Shown here: positions 15,741 through 23,705 of the stretch, one piece after another
Numbering within the stretch: position 1 is the stretch's first letter
How the letters are laid out: every line of letters starts with the position of its first letter
DNA from: Actinomycetota bacterium
GTDB lineage: Bacteria > Actinomycetota > Nitriliruptoria > Nitriliruptorales > Nitriliruptoraceae
Length of the DNA: 32,613 bases
Direction: 5' to 3'
Assembly (NCBI GenBank): GCA_019348135.1
Contig: JAHWJY010000021.1
Span: 1-32,613, forward strand
The notes under the pieces: model-generated
Database searches by the model: none
The model's input: only the letters and a program-made list of their open reading frames with translations
What the model was told of the DNA's origin: nothing
Position numbers and translations under genes: made by a program

Positions 15741-16409
15741 CTACTCGAGGTCCTCGATGCCGAGCGCGTGCATGCGCCGACGGTGCCCCGCCAGCACGGT
15801 CATCACCACGCGCTTGGTCGGGTCGCGACCGTCGTCGCCCGCCGGCGTGGCCAGCAGCACCGCCAGCGCATCCGTCCCGGCGGCCGCCGCCTGGAAGCCC
15901 GTCAGGGCGCGGCCGAGGACGTCCGCGACGTGGCGCTTGACCTCCGCCATGCGCTCGGGCGAGCCGGCGACGATGGTCCGGATGCTCTCGATCGCGTCGC
16001 GCTCGAAGGCGTCCCGGTCGGCCAGCGCGTCGAGCACGACCCCGGCGGTCCGCTCGTCGAGCGAGGGCGCCAGCTCGCGGATGAAGTCGGCCGCCAACGG
16101 CAGGCCCGTGCCGAAGAAGGTGCACGCCCCGACCCAGTCGTCCACGGGGGCCTGGTCGAAGAACTCGTCGAACAGCGGCTTCTGTCGGTCCATCACGGCA
16201 CCACCGAGGTCCGTGAGCTCGACCAGCCGGTCGCGCAGCAGCACGTAGCTGCGGTGCTCCTGCGCCGCGTGGTCGGCGATGCGATCGGCCGCGCGCGCGT
16301 CGGGCGCGTGCCGGACCGCGCGCGCGGTGGTCTCGAACGCGCGCAGCTGCCCGTAGGTCAGCGCGCCGAGCAGCTCGACCGTCGCCAGGGCCCTGTCGTC
16401 GTGCTCCAC
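15741..16409 (-). CDS. Ferritin-like fold protein, MiaE-like
   Basis: A 222-residue, almost wholly helical protein. It resembles the actinobacterial ferritin-like fold proteins annotated as MiaE-like (MiaE is a di-iron tRNA hydroxylase). Helical segments contain AADRIADHAAQEHRSYVLLRDR, where E-x-x-H-type residues could ligate metal, and DALADRDAFERDAIESI with further acidic residues. Whether it binds iron or modifies tRNA cannot be shown from the sequence. The GTG start has GGAGG five bases upstream. The gene sits 41 bases downstream of homogentisate dioxygenase on the same strand and is probably the last gene of that unit, although linkage may simply be positional. Confidence 0.72.
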   Translation of the reverse strand: MEHDDRALATVELLGALTYGQLRAFETTARAVRHAPDARAADRIADHAAQEHRSYVLLRDRLVELTDLGGAVMDRQKPLFDEFFDQAPVDDWVGACTFFGTGLPLAADFIRELAPSLDERTAGVVLDALADRDAFERDAIESIRTIVAGSPERMAEVKRHVADVLGRALTGFQAAAAGTDALAVLLATPAGDDGRDPTKRVVMTVLAGHRRRMHALGIEDLE

Positions 16410-16450
16410 CGTTCCTCCACGTCGCGGTGCGAGCGTAGTGGTCGGGCGGC

Positions 16451-17536
16451 TCACTCCATCCAGGAGGCCCAGTACTCGCGCATCTCGACCCCGTCGCCGG
16501 CGGCGGTCGCGCGCAGCGGGTGACGGCAGTCGATCATCACCGCGATCTCGTCGGTGAAGTCCTTCGCACCGGCGTTCGCCACGGCCTTGGGGTGCGGTCC
16601 GTGGTGGATGCCCTGGGGGTGCCACGTGACCATGCCGGGCGTGATGCCGGCGCGGCTGAAGAAGTCGCCGTGGTGGTAGAAGATGACCTCGTCGTAGTCG
16701 ATGTTGCGGTGGTAGAAGGGCACCTTCAGGGCCTCGGGATGGGTCTCGAGGGGACGCGGCACGAAGGTGCAGATCACCGCGTTGCCGGCGACGAACGTCG
16801 TGTGCGCGCTCGGCGGCAGGTGGTAGCTGAACGAGCTGACGGGCCGCAACGCGTCGGCGTTCAGCGCGAAGGCCGTGAGGTCGCCCTTCCAGCCGATGAC
16901 GTCGAGCGGGTGGAACGGGTAGCGCACCGAGGTGAGCTCGCCCTGCTGGCGGATCACGACCTCGAAGTCGCCGGCCTCGTCGTGCGGGTCGGCGTCGGGC
17001 ACGCGCACGGCGGTCTCGTCCCACAGCGCGTGGCGCCCCAGCAGGCCACGGTCCGGGGGCTCGATCTCGGCCGTGGTGTGGATCGTGAGCAGGAACGTGG
17101 GGTCCGCCGGCACGATCCGGAAGGTGGTGCCCCGCGGCAGGACGACGTAGTCGCCCCCGCGGTACGTGAGCGGACCGAAGTCGGTCTCGACCGTCCCGGT
17201 GCCACGGTGGACGAACAGCGTGAGGTCCCCGTCACCGTCGCGGTGGAAGAACGGCATCTCGCGGTCGCGCAGCCACACGCCGAGACGGACGTCGTCGTTG
17301 ACGAGCACGTCGACCGGCAACGCGCGCTCGTCCCCCTGGTCGGGCACGGCGTTGAGGTCGTACGCGTGCGGCCGGAGCGGACCCGAGATGTCGGTCCAGC
17401 CGGTCGGCGGGTGCAGCCGGTAGAGGTGCGACGCGCGGCCGTAGAAGCCCCGGCGACCGAACTCCTCCTCGACCGACCCCTCGGGGAGCGCCACGTGGGC
17501 CTGGCGCGGATGCGTTCCCCGTTCGTACTGCGGCAC
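16451..17536 (-). CDS. hmgA: Homogentisate 1,2-dioxygenase
   Basis: Non-haem iron dioxygenase opening the ring of homogentisate to maleylacetoacetate in tyrosine/phenylalanine breakdown. The 361-residue product is shorter than the ~440-residue animal enzyme but typical for the short bacterial form. The iron-ligand region is visible: His276 in FYHRN, Glu283 in DYDEVIF and His312 in GIHHGPHP, matching the His-Glu-His set of the family. Cupin strands such as LFVHRGTGTVETDFG lie in the first half. GTG 17536 is preceded by GGGGAGG at good spacing; an in-frame ATG 27 bases upstream is possible. An IclR regulator lies just upstream on the same strand. Other pathway genes (hpd, fahA) are not in the window. 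Confidence 0.88.
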   Translation of the reverse strand: MPQYERGTHPRQAHVALPEGSVEEEFGRRGFYGRASHLYRLHPPTGWTDISGPLRPHAYDLNAVPDQGDERALPVDVLVNDDVRLGVWLRDREMPFFHRDGDGDLTLFVHRGTGTVETDFGPLTYRGGDYVVLPRGTTFRIVPADPTFLLTIHTTAEIEPPDRGLLGRHALWDETAVRVPDADPHDEAGDFEVVIRQQGELTSVRYPFHPLDVIGWKGDLTAFALNADALRPVSSFSYHLPPSAHTTFVAGNAVICTFVPRPLETHPEALKVPFYHRNIDYDEVIFYHHGDFFSRAGITPGMVTWHPQGIHHGPHPKAVANAGAKDFTDEIAVMIDCRHPLRATAAGDGVEMREYWASWME

Positions 17537-17626
17537 CGCGACCTCCCCGGTTGGTGGATGACCCATACTGGTCGAGGCATCCGCAGCACGCACGGACCGA
17601 TGCGGGGAACGCGCAGCCCGACCCGC

Positions 17627-18376
17627 TCAGCCCGTCCGGCGCGGTCGCCAGCCGAGCCGCTCGGAGATCTCGCGGGCCGACCGCAGCACGCGCAGGGCGA
17701 TCGCCTCGGGCTCGGGGAGGCGCGCCGTGGGGGCCACGATCCCGACCGCGGCGACGGCCTTGCCGGTGTGGTCGAACACGGGAGCCGCCACACCCGAGGC
17801 GCCCTGCTCGAGCTCGTCGCGTGTGTACGCGACGCCGCGCTGGCGCACGGCCTGCAGCGAGGCGTCCTTCTGTCCCTCCGGCAGGAACGCCAGCAGCGCC
17901 TTGCCGTGCGCGGAGGTGCCGAGGGGGTGGCGGAACCCGATGCGGTAGTTCACCTGCACGAAGCGGTCCCCGGGTTCGATGACCTCGACGACGACGAGGT
18001 CATCGCGGTCCCGCACGGCCAGGCAGGCGGTCTCGTTGGTCTCGTCCGAGAGGGCGCGAAGCGGCGGGCCGGCGAGCCGTCGGACCTCGAGCCCCTGGGC
18101 CGCGCGGACGCCGAGCTCGAGCATCGACAACCCGAGCCGGTAGCGACGCGACTCCGCGTCGCGCGTGACGAACCCCTCCCCGGTCAGCGTGTCGAGGAGC
18201 CGGTAGAGCACGGCACGGTCGAGCCCCGTCGCCTCGGCGAGACCCGAGACGGTCGCGCCGTCCTGGTGCTCGCCGAGCGCGGTCAGCAGCGCCAGGCCAC
18301 GGGCCAGGGTGCGCGATCCGGTCGAGCGCCGCCCCTTGCCCTTGCCGCCGTCGTCCTTCGAGTCGTCGTCAGCCAA
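17627..18376 (-). CDS. IclR-family transcriptional regulator
   Basis: A 249-residue regulator with an N-terminal winged helix-turn-helix (about 20-80; LARGLALLTALGEHQDGATVSGLAEATGLDRAVLYRLLDTL). A C-terminal IclR effector-binding domain follows (DETNETACLAVRDRDDLVVVEVIEP; HPLGTSAHGKALLAFLPE; GVAAPVFDHTGKAVAAVGIV). TTG 18376 is chosen because GAGGAGG lies eight bases before it; ATG 18403 would begin upstream of that site and has none of its own. IclR proteins bind small aromatic or organic acids and often control adjacent catabolic genes. Here the gene is immediately upstream of homogentisate dioxygenase (90-base gap, same strand), so control of that pathway is the natural inference. Confidence 0.92.
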   Translation of the reverse strand: MADDDSKDDGGKGKGRRSTGSRTLARGLALLTALGEHQDGATVSGLAEATGLDRAVLYRLLDTLTGEGFVTRDAESRRYRLGLSMLELGVRAAQGLEVRRLAGPPLRALSDETNETACLAVRDRDDLVVVEVIEPGDRFVQVNYRIGFRHPLGTSAHGKALLAFLPEGQKDASLQAVRQRGVAYTRDELEQGASGVAAPVFDHTGKAVAAVGIVAPTARLPEPEAIALRVLRSAREISERLGWRPRRTG

Positions 18377-18407
18377 GGTCGCCCCTCCTCGAGCACGGCA
18401 CACGCGC

Positions 18408-18425
18408 CGGATCCCGCGGGATCCG
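18408..18425. promoter_or_regulatory. 18-bp perfect palindrome upstream of iclR
   Basis: CGGATCCCG followed directly by CGGGATCCG is a perfect, gapless palindrome, 31 bases before the iclR TTG. It would lie in the 5' untranslated part of the iclR transcript if the promoter at 18502-18530 is used. It may be an autoregulatory operator (IclR proteins favour palindromes of about this size) or an mRNA hairpin. No copy was seen in the 90 bases before hmgA. Confidence 0.45.
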
Positions 18426-18501
18426 TCCTCCGGGACCCGAGCAGACCCGGACGGGGCCTGGGCGACCCCGCGGGAGGGCCGCGCACCGGGCGCGCGAGCG
18501 C

Positions 18502-18530
18502 AGTGTGCTGCGCGAGGGCCGCACGGTCAA
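18502..18530 (-). promoter_or_regulatory. Candidate iclR promoter
   Basis: On the reverse strand TTGACC (18530-18525) and CACACT (18507-18502) are separated by 17 bases. The -35 is near-consensus and the -10 is weak. The start would be near 18495, giving a ~120-base leader that includes the 18-bp palindrome. Confidence 0.45.
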
Positions 18531-18719
18531 GAGGGGTTGCCCTGTCCGCGGCGTCCCGTCCGGATGGACCGGTGGTCGAGACACCAGCCGTACTAGCGTT
18601 CCGCCGGCTGCACCAGCCGGGGCGCCCCGAGCGGGGACCTCGGACCACGAGGCAGACGACGAGGCAGGCGACGAACGGCCGCGGCGGGGACGTCACCCTC
18701 CCGACAGGGCGTCGTTGGT

Positions 18720-18725
18720 TAGGGT
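18720..18725 (+). promoter_or_regulatory. Possible -10 box of the mce operon
   Basis: TAGGGT fits the actinobacterial TAnnnT -10 pattern and is 43 bases before the first gene, leaving room for a short leader with GAGGGAG. There is no good -35 at usual spacing, so a regulated or alternative-sigma promoter is possible, or the real promoter is elsewhere in the gap. Confidence 0.3.
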
Positions 18726-18768
18726 GGCGCGCGCACGGCGCGTCAGTGGTGTCGACGAGGGAGCGGAC

Positions 18769-19533
18769 GTGCCAAGCGTGACCAACGGGGCCGCACAGCT
18801 CGGCGGCGTCACGTCCATGGGCATCGACGGCGTGCTGTCGCTCCGCAAGGGGTTCCCGTTCCAGGAGTTCGTCCAGCAGTGCTGGTTCATCTCCAAGGTG
18901 ACGTTCCTCCCGGTCGTGCTCATCTCCATCCCGTTCGGCGTCATCATCGCCCTGCACGTCGGCTCGCTCGCGCAGCAGCTCGGCGCCGAGTCCCACATCG
19001 GCGCGGCCATGGTGCTCGCGGTCGTGCGCGAGGCCGCACCGGTCGCGACCGCGCTGCTGATCGCCGGCGCCGGTGGCTCCGCCATGACGGCCGACCTCGG
19101 CTCCCGCCGCATCCGCTCCGAGCTCGATGCCATGGAGGTCATGGGCGTCGACCCGGTGCACCGGCTCGTGCTGCCGCGGCTCGCCGCCGCCACCCTCGTG
19201 GCACTGCTCCTGAACGGGGTCGTCGCCGCCGCCGGCATCGCCGGTGGCTGGGTCATGGCCGTGCCGGTCCAGGGCGGCACCTCGGGGGCCTACTTCGCCT
19301 CGTTCACCGAGCTCGCCCAGCTCGCGGACTTCTGGTCCGCGCTCGTCAAGGCGGCGATGTTCGGCTTCATCGCGGCCGCCATCGCCTGCCACTACGGCTA
19401 CAACGCCCGCGGCGGCCCGAAGGCCGTGGGTGACGCCGTGAACCAGGCGGTCGTGCTCACGTTCATCATCCTCTTCTTCGTGAACTTCGTCCTGACCGCC
19501 ATGTACTTCAACCTCGTCCCCCCGAAGAACTGA
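18769..19533 (+). CDS. yrbE1A: YrbE1A/MlaE-type permease of the Mce transporter
   Basis: First of the paired inner-membrane permeases of the Mce lipid transporter. The 254-residue protein has the MlaE-family layout: an amphipathic start (GFPFQEFVQQCWFISKVTFLP), several long hydrophobic helices, and the cytoplasmic loop AVVREAAPVATALLIAGAGGSAMTADLGSRRIRSELDAMEVMGVDP. That loop contains the ATPase-coupling element recognised in this family. GTG 18769 was selected because GAGGGAG precedes it by five bases; GTG 18778 is an alternative. The gene opens an eleven-gene forward operon, and yrbE1B starts two bases after its stop. Confidence 0.92.
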   Translation: MPSVTNGAAQLGGVTSMGIDGVLSLRKGFPFQEFVQQCWFISKVTFLPVVLISIPFGVIIALHVGSLAQQLGAESHIGAAMVLAVVREAAPVATALLIAGAGGSAMTADLGSRRIRSELDAMEVMGVDPVHRLVLPRLAAATLVALLLNGVVAAAGIAGGWVMAVPVQGGTSGAYFASFTELAQLADFWSALVKAAMFGFIAAAIACHYGYNARGGPKAVGDAVNQAVVLTFIILFFVNFVLTAMYFNLVPPKN

Positions 19534-19535
19534 CG

Positions 19536-20405
19536 ATGGCCACCCTCGACCCCGCCGCCTCCTCCGGCCCGTCCGCGGGCACGCGCGCGCTGCGGACCGC
19601 GTCGCGGCCCCTGAAGGGCTTCGAGGAGTTCGCCGACCAGATGAGGTTCTGGGGCGAGTCCCTGGGTGGGATGCTGTACTCGCTGAAGTGGTGGCGCTCG
19701 GTCATCCTCCCGCAGATCTCCGACGTCGTCGTGGGTGCCGGCTCCTGGATCGTCGGCGGCGGCATGATCTTCGTCATCGCGTCCCTCGCCTTCTTCACCG
19801 GCACGCAGGTCGGCCTCGAGGGCGTGGCCGGCCTCGAGCAGATCGGTGCCCAGGCCTACGTCGGGCTCGTGTCCTCGTGGGCCAACGTGCGCGAGATCAC
19901 CCCGCTGATCGCCGGCATCGCGCTCGCCGCGAAGGTCGGCGCCGGCTACACCGCCGAGCTCGGTGCCCAGCGCATCTCCGAGGAGATCGACGCCTTCGAG
20001 GTCATCGGCGTGCGGCCCATCCCCTACCTCGTCTCGACGCGCATCTGGGCGGCGCTGATCCCCACGATCCCGCTCTACCTGCTGGCGCTGTTCTCGGCGT
20101 TCCTCGCCACACGGCTCATCGTCACCGGCTTCTTCACCGTGTCCCCCGGCGCCTACGACACCCGCCTCGACCTGTTCCTGCCCCCGATCGACATCTTCTA
20201 CAGCCTCGTCAAGGCCGTGCTGTTCACCGTCGTCGTCGTCCTCATCCACACCTACTACGGCTTCTACGCGAAGGGCGGTCCCGCCGGCGTCGGCGTGGCC
20301 GTGGGTCGGGCCATCCGCGCGAGCATCACCACGGTCGTCGTCCTCAACATGGTCCTGTCGTTGGCGTTCTGGGGCGCCGGCGACACGATCCAGATCGCGG
20401 GTTGA
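19536..20405 (+). CDS. yrbE1B: YrbE1B/MlaE-type permease of the Mce transporter
   Basis: Second MlaE-family permease, expected to pair with YrbE1A to form the membrane channel dimer. It is 289 residues long, with a ~55-residue cytoplasmic N-terminal part, then hydrophobic helices. The conserved loop here reads SSWANVREITPLIAGIALAAKVGAGYTAELGAQRISEEIDAFEVIGVRP, with the E-I-D-A-F-E-V-I-G element of the coupling loop. Late helices surround FYSLVKAVLFTVVVVLIHTYYGFYAKGG. The start ATG is two bases after the yrbE1A stop, and mceA begins two bases after its own stop, so the three are translated as one unit. Confidence 0.92.
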   Translation: MATLDPAASSGPSAGTRALRTASRPLKGFEEFADQMRFWGESLGGMLYSLKWWRSVILPQISDVVVGAGSWIVGGGMIFVIASLAFFTGTQVGLEGVAGLEQIGAQAYVGLVSSWANVREITPLIAGIALAAKVGAGYTAELGAQRISEEIDAFEVIGVRPIPYLVSTRIWAALIPTIPLYLLALFSAFLATRLIVTGFFTVSPGAYDTRLDLFLPPIDIFYSLVKAVLFTVVVVLIHTYYGFYAKGGPAGVGVAVGRAIRASITTVVVLNMVLSLAFWGAGDTIQIAG

Positions 20406-20407
20406 CG

Positions 20408-21436
20408 ATGGATCCCACCCTCGTCCGACGCATCCTGGGCACCACCTCGGTGATCCTCCTCCTGGGCCTGAGCTTCCTCGGCCTGAAGGCCCGGTACGCC
20501 CCTCCCGCCGGCAGCTACGAGGTCAAGGCCGTGCTCGGCACCGCCGGCGTCGGCCTCTCCAACGGCAACGACGTCAAGATCCGCGGCGTGCACGTCGGCA
20601 GCGTCGGCAAGGTCGAGTACATCGACGGGCGCGCCGTCGCGACGCTCGTCATGGATCCCGAGCCGCCGCTGCCCGCCCCCGACCTGATGGAGCTCCGGGT
20701 CACGGCCAAGACGCTCCTGGGCGAGAAGCAGATCGAGCTGTTCCCGGTCGAGGACGACGTGACCCAGGGCCCGCGGCTCGAGGCGGGCGACGTGATCGTG
20801 GCGGGGCGCGAACCGACCGAGCTGTCCGAGGTGCTCGACGAGATGACCCCGTTCATCGAGGCGATCGGCGGCCAGGACTTCGCCACCATCGTCGAGGCGC
20901 TGGGCGAGCAGCAGGGCGAGGCCGAGGTGATCATCGAGAACCTCGAGCTCGGCGCCGAGCTCGCCGCCTTCGGCGAGCGCACCGCGGAGGAGAACCTCGC
21001 GAACTTCGGGCGCTTCGCCGACGTCGCCGATGCCCTGACGCCGGTCGCCGACGACATCACGCGGTTGAACCGCGCGCTCCCGGAGGCCACGCGGGTCCTG
21101 CGCGAGGAGCAGGCGCGCCTCACCACCAACCTCGAGGTCCTGTCGCGCTTCGCCGTCGGCTTCGCCGAGTACCTCGAGGTCGAGGAGAGCGCCCTCAGCC
21201 GACTCATGCGCACCGGCGACGTGGTCGGCGCCATGCTCGAGCGGCAGCAGCACAACATCGGTGAGCTGGTCCACGGCCTCACGCTCTACTTCGAGAAGTT
21301 CCCCCACGGCATCGACCTCAACGACGGCACCGAGGCCGGCGCCTTCAAGATCTTCCTCGACTTCCACTTCCCCGGTGGCGAGGGCGAGGAAGCCGGCGCC
21401 TCCTTCGGCTCCGAGATCACGGGGGGTGAGCGGTGA
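20408..21436 (+). CDS. mceA: Mce family protein A (MlaD domain)
   Basis: First of six MCE-domain proteins that assemble into a tube conducting lipids from the cell surface to the YrbE permease. The 342-residue chain has an N-terminal membrane helix (about 8-26), the MlaD/MCE beta domain (about 36-115; GVGLSNGNDVKIRGVHVGSVGKVEYIDG), and a long mostly helical region to about 300. The short C-terminal tail carries FEKFPHGIDLNDG. The helical part would form the tube wall in the six-subunit ring. The product lacks the long low-complexity tail of some mycobacterial Mce proteins. It overlaps mceB by four bases. Confidence 0.92.
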   Translation: MDPTLVRRILGTTSVILLLGLSFLGLKARYAPPAGSYEVKAVLGTAGVGLSNGNDVKIRGVHVGSVGKVEYIDGRAVATLVMDPEPPLPAPDLMELRVTAKTLLGEKQIELFPVEDDVTQGPRLEAGDVIVAGREPTELSEVLDEMTPFIEAIGGQDFATIVEALGEQQGEAEVIIENLELGAELAAFGERTAEENLANFGRFADVADALTPVADDITRLNRALPEATRVLREEQARLTTNLEVLSRFAVGFAEYLEVEESALSRLMRTGDVVGAMLERQQHNIGELVHGLTLYFEKFPHGIDLNDGTEAGAFKIFLDFHFPGGEGEEAGASFGSEITGGER

Positions 21437-22515
21437 ACCAGTCCCACGCCCTCCTCAAGTTCATCGCGTTCGCCGTGATGTGCCTCGCCTTCTCGGCCTG
21501 GATCGTGGTCGTCATCGGCAACATCTCGTTCGAGGACCGCGCGGCCTACGAGGCCGAGTTCGCCGACGTCACCGGGCTGCTGGTCAACGACGCGGTCAAG
21601 GTCTCGGGCGTCACCGTGGGCAAGATCACCGCCCTCGAGGTGGCCCCGGGCGGCACCGCCGTCGTCCACTTCGAGCTGGACGAGGACGTCGCGGTCCCCG
21701 GGGACTCGACGCTGCTGATCCGCTGGCGCGACGTCTTCGGGCTGCGGTTCCTCTACCTCGAGCCGGGTGAGGGCGAGACCGTCGAGTCGGGCTACCGCTT
21801 CCCGATGGAGCAGACCGACTCCCCCGCCGACCTCGGGTTGATGCTCCAGCGCATCACGCCCGTCATGTCCGCGCTCGACCCGCAGCAGCAGAACAAGGTG
21901 CTCGAGGCGCTCTCGGAGGCCCTGATCGGTCGCACCGACGAGGTCCAGGACCTCATCCGGCGGGGCGCGTCGCTCACCCAGACGATCGCCAGCCGCGACG
22001 AGGAGCTGCGCCGGCTGCTCGGCAACGCGGCGACCGTGGTCGACGCGTACGCCAGCCGCGAGGCCGACCTGCGTGAGCTGCTGGACAGCTTCGCCGACGT
22101 GTCCGAGTCGGTCGCCGCCCGGAACGACACCCTCGAGGCGGCGATCGTGCGGATCGCCGACGGACAGGCCGAGCTGCGACGCATGGTCGACGCCAACGAC
22201 GAGAACCTCCGCGGCACCTTCGACGAGCTCGACCGCATCACGGCCGTGCTGTCGCAGAACCACGAGAACCTCGAACGGCTCATCTCGTCGAGCGGTCGCG
22301 GGTTCGTCTCCTACCACCGCCTCTCCCGGCTCGGCCAGTGGTTCCAGATCCGCGCCGTCGGGTTCAGCTCCGACTACGAGACGATCAGCGCCGAGCGCGG
22401 TGCCGAGCTGCCGCCCACCGACGGCTCCGGTCGCTACCCCCGCCCCGAGGAACCGAGCAACGACGACCGGTCGTCGAGCCTGCGGTCCGTCTTCACGGTC
22501 CAGGGGGCGAACTGA
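21433..22515 (+). CDS. mceB: Mce family protein B (MlaD domain)
   Basis: Second MCE subunit, 360 residues. It has a single N-terminal membrane helix (about 8-30), then the MCE domain (GLLVNDAVKVSGVTVGKITALEV and FGLRFLYLEPGEG). A long heptad-like helical stretch (about 140-285) holds repeated DEL/NDEN-type segments such as NDTLEAAIVRIADGQAELRRMVDANDENLR. The end is a hydrophilic tail rich in Pro, Glu, Asp and Arg. The GTG start overlaps the mceA stop by four bases (GTGA), and the stop overlaps mceC by one base (TGATG). The ligand is not predictable from the sequence. Confidence 0.91.
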   Translation: MNQSHALLKFIAFAVMCLAFSAWIVVVIGNISFEDRAAYEAEFADVTGLLVNDAVKVSGVTVGKITALEVAPGGTAVVHFELDEDVAVPGDSTLLIRWRDVFGLRFLYLEPGEGETVESGYRFPMEQTDSPADLGLMLQRITPVMSALDPQQQNKVLEALSEALIGRTDEVQDLIRRGASLTQTIASRDEELRRLLGNAATVVDAYASREADLRELLDSFADVSESVAARNDTLEAAIVRIADGQAELRRMVDANDENLRGTFDELDRITAVLSQNHENLERLISSSGRGFVSYHRLSRLGQWFQIRAVGFSSDYETISAERGAELPPTDGSGRYPRPEEPSNDDRSSSLRSVFTVQGAN

Positions 22516-23705
22516 TGTTGCTGGAACGCAACCAGGCCGTCATCGGCTTCATCGTCGGGGCGCTGATCGTCGCTGCCACCGCCTTCGCCGTCGGCATGAG
22601 CGGCGGCATGTTCAAGCCGGGCGAGGAGCTGGAGGCCGTCTTCGCCGACGCCGCCGGTCTCGGGAAGGGCGACTTCGTGATCGTGGCCGGCGTCCGCGTC
22701 GGCGAGGTGCTCTCCGTCGAGATCGACGGGGACACCGCGCGCGCGCGGTTCACCCTGGACGCCGAGGGCGTCCCCTCGGACTCGATGGCCTCGATCATCA
22801 TCCGCAACACGCTCGGCAAGCGCGCGATCCGGCTCGACCCGGGTCGCTCGTCGGACTACCTCGCCGCCGGCGACGTGATCCCGCTCGAGCGCACCAGCAC
22901 GCCGGTGGACCTGCCCGAGCTCGGCGACCGCTCGGCCGAGCTGCTGGGCGAGCTGAACGTCGAGGCGCTGCAGGGGCTCATCACGGCCGTCGCGGACGTG
23001 ACCGAGGGCAACCGGGAGGACATCACCCGGCTCCTCGACGGCCTCGACAAGGTGACGGCCATCGTGGCGGACAAGCGCGAGGACCTCGGCACGCTGATCG
23101 ACCGCGCCGAGGTCCTGATCGACGCCGCCGCCGCGAAGGACCAGGAGATCGTCCGGATCATCGACGCCTTCGGCTCCACCCTCGACCGTCTCGCGGAGCG
23201 GCGCACCGACATCCAGCGCCTCCTGCGCGAGACGACGGCGACCACGAACATCACCGCCGACCTCATCGAGGACCGCCGCACCCAGCTCGACCGCATCCTG
23301 TTCGAGCTCAACGAGGACCTCGCCATCGTCGACGCGCACCAGGTCGACCTCGCCCATGCGTTCGCCTACTCGGGCGTCGGCGTCCGCGGCTTCTCCTCGA
23401 TCGGCTACGCGGACGGGCCGGCCCAGCGCGACACCACCGGCTGGGGCAACGTCTTCGTCACCGGGCTCGGCCAGGTCGGCATCCAGGCGCTCATCGGCTG
23501 CGGCAGCGCCATCGACCAGGCGCTGACGGAGGCCCTCGGCCCGGACCCCACCTGTGACGGCACCGACAACGTCGAGGACGAGGGCGCGGAGGACACCGAC
23601 CCCGGTCTCTCCTCCTCGTCCACCACGTTGCCCGCGCCCGACGAGCTGCGGGTCTACAGCGGCATCGGCCGGCTCTTCCACCTCGACCGGGAGGAGGCGC
23701 GATGA
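22515..23705 (+). CDS. mceC: Mce family protein C (MlaD domain)
   Basis: Third MCE subunit, 396 residues. A membrane helix lies at about 8-28, then the MCE domain (AAGLGKGDFVIVAGVRVGEVLSVEIDGD; IIRNTLGKRAIRLDPG) and a long coiled helical region (about 125-290). The C-terminal part contains two cysteines about twenty residues apart that could form an extracytoplasmic disulphide, then a Ser/Thr/Asp/Glu-rich linker and RVYSGIGRLFHL. ATG 22515 overlaps the mceB stop, and its own stop overlaps mceD by four bases. It is expected to contribute one wall of the hexameric Mce tunnel. Confidence 0.91.
   Translation: MLLERNQAVIGFIVGALIVAATAFAVGMSGGMFKPGEELEAVFADAAGLGKGDFVIVAGVRVGEVLSVEIDGDTARARFTLDAEGVPSDSMASIIIRNTLGKRAIRLDPGRSSDYLAAGDVIPLERTSTPVDLPELGDRSAELLGELNVEALQGLITAVADVTEGNREDITRLLDGLDKVTAIVADKREDLGTLIDRAEVLIDAAAAKDQEIVRIIDAFGSTLDRLAERRTDIQRLLRETTATTNITADLIEDRRTQLDRILFELNEDLAIVDAHQVDLAHAFAYSGVGVRGFSSIGYADGPAQRDTTGWGNVFVTGLGQVGIQALIGCGSAIDQALTEALGPDPTCDGTDNVEDEGAEDTDPGLSSSSTTLPAPDELRVYSGIGRLFHLDREEAR

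Larger units (their letters stand above)
18377..18768. other. Divergent intergenic region between iclR and the mce operon (392 bases)
   Basis: It contains a reverse promoter candidate and an 18-bp palindrome for iclR, and weaker forward -10-like elements for the mce operon: TAGCGT at 18594-18599 and TAGGGT at 18720-18725. GAGGGAG at 18757-18763 is the ribosome site for the first mce gene. No coding frame in the gap looks real. Confidence 0.55.

Noticed and set aside
17560-17570. ATACTGG shared with the -10 region at 13233
   Set aside because: No forward gene starts near it, and on the reverse strand toward hmgA no -35 at proper spacing was found.
16520-18781. Long forward open frame opposite homogentisate dioxygenase and IclR genes
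   Set aside because: Low-complexity Arg/Val/Glu/Asp-rich translation with no family motifs. The reverse frames encode recognisable enzymes with ribosome sites.
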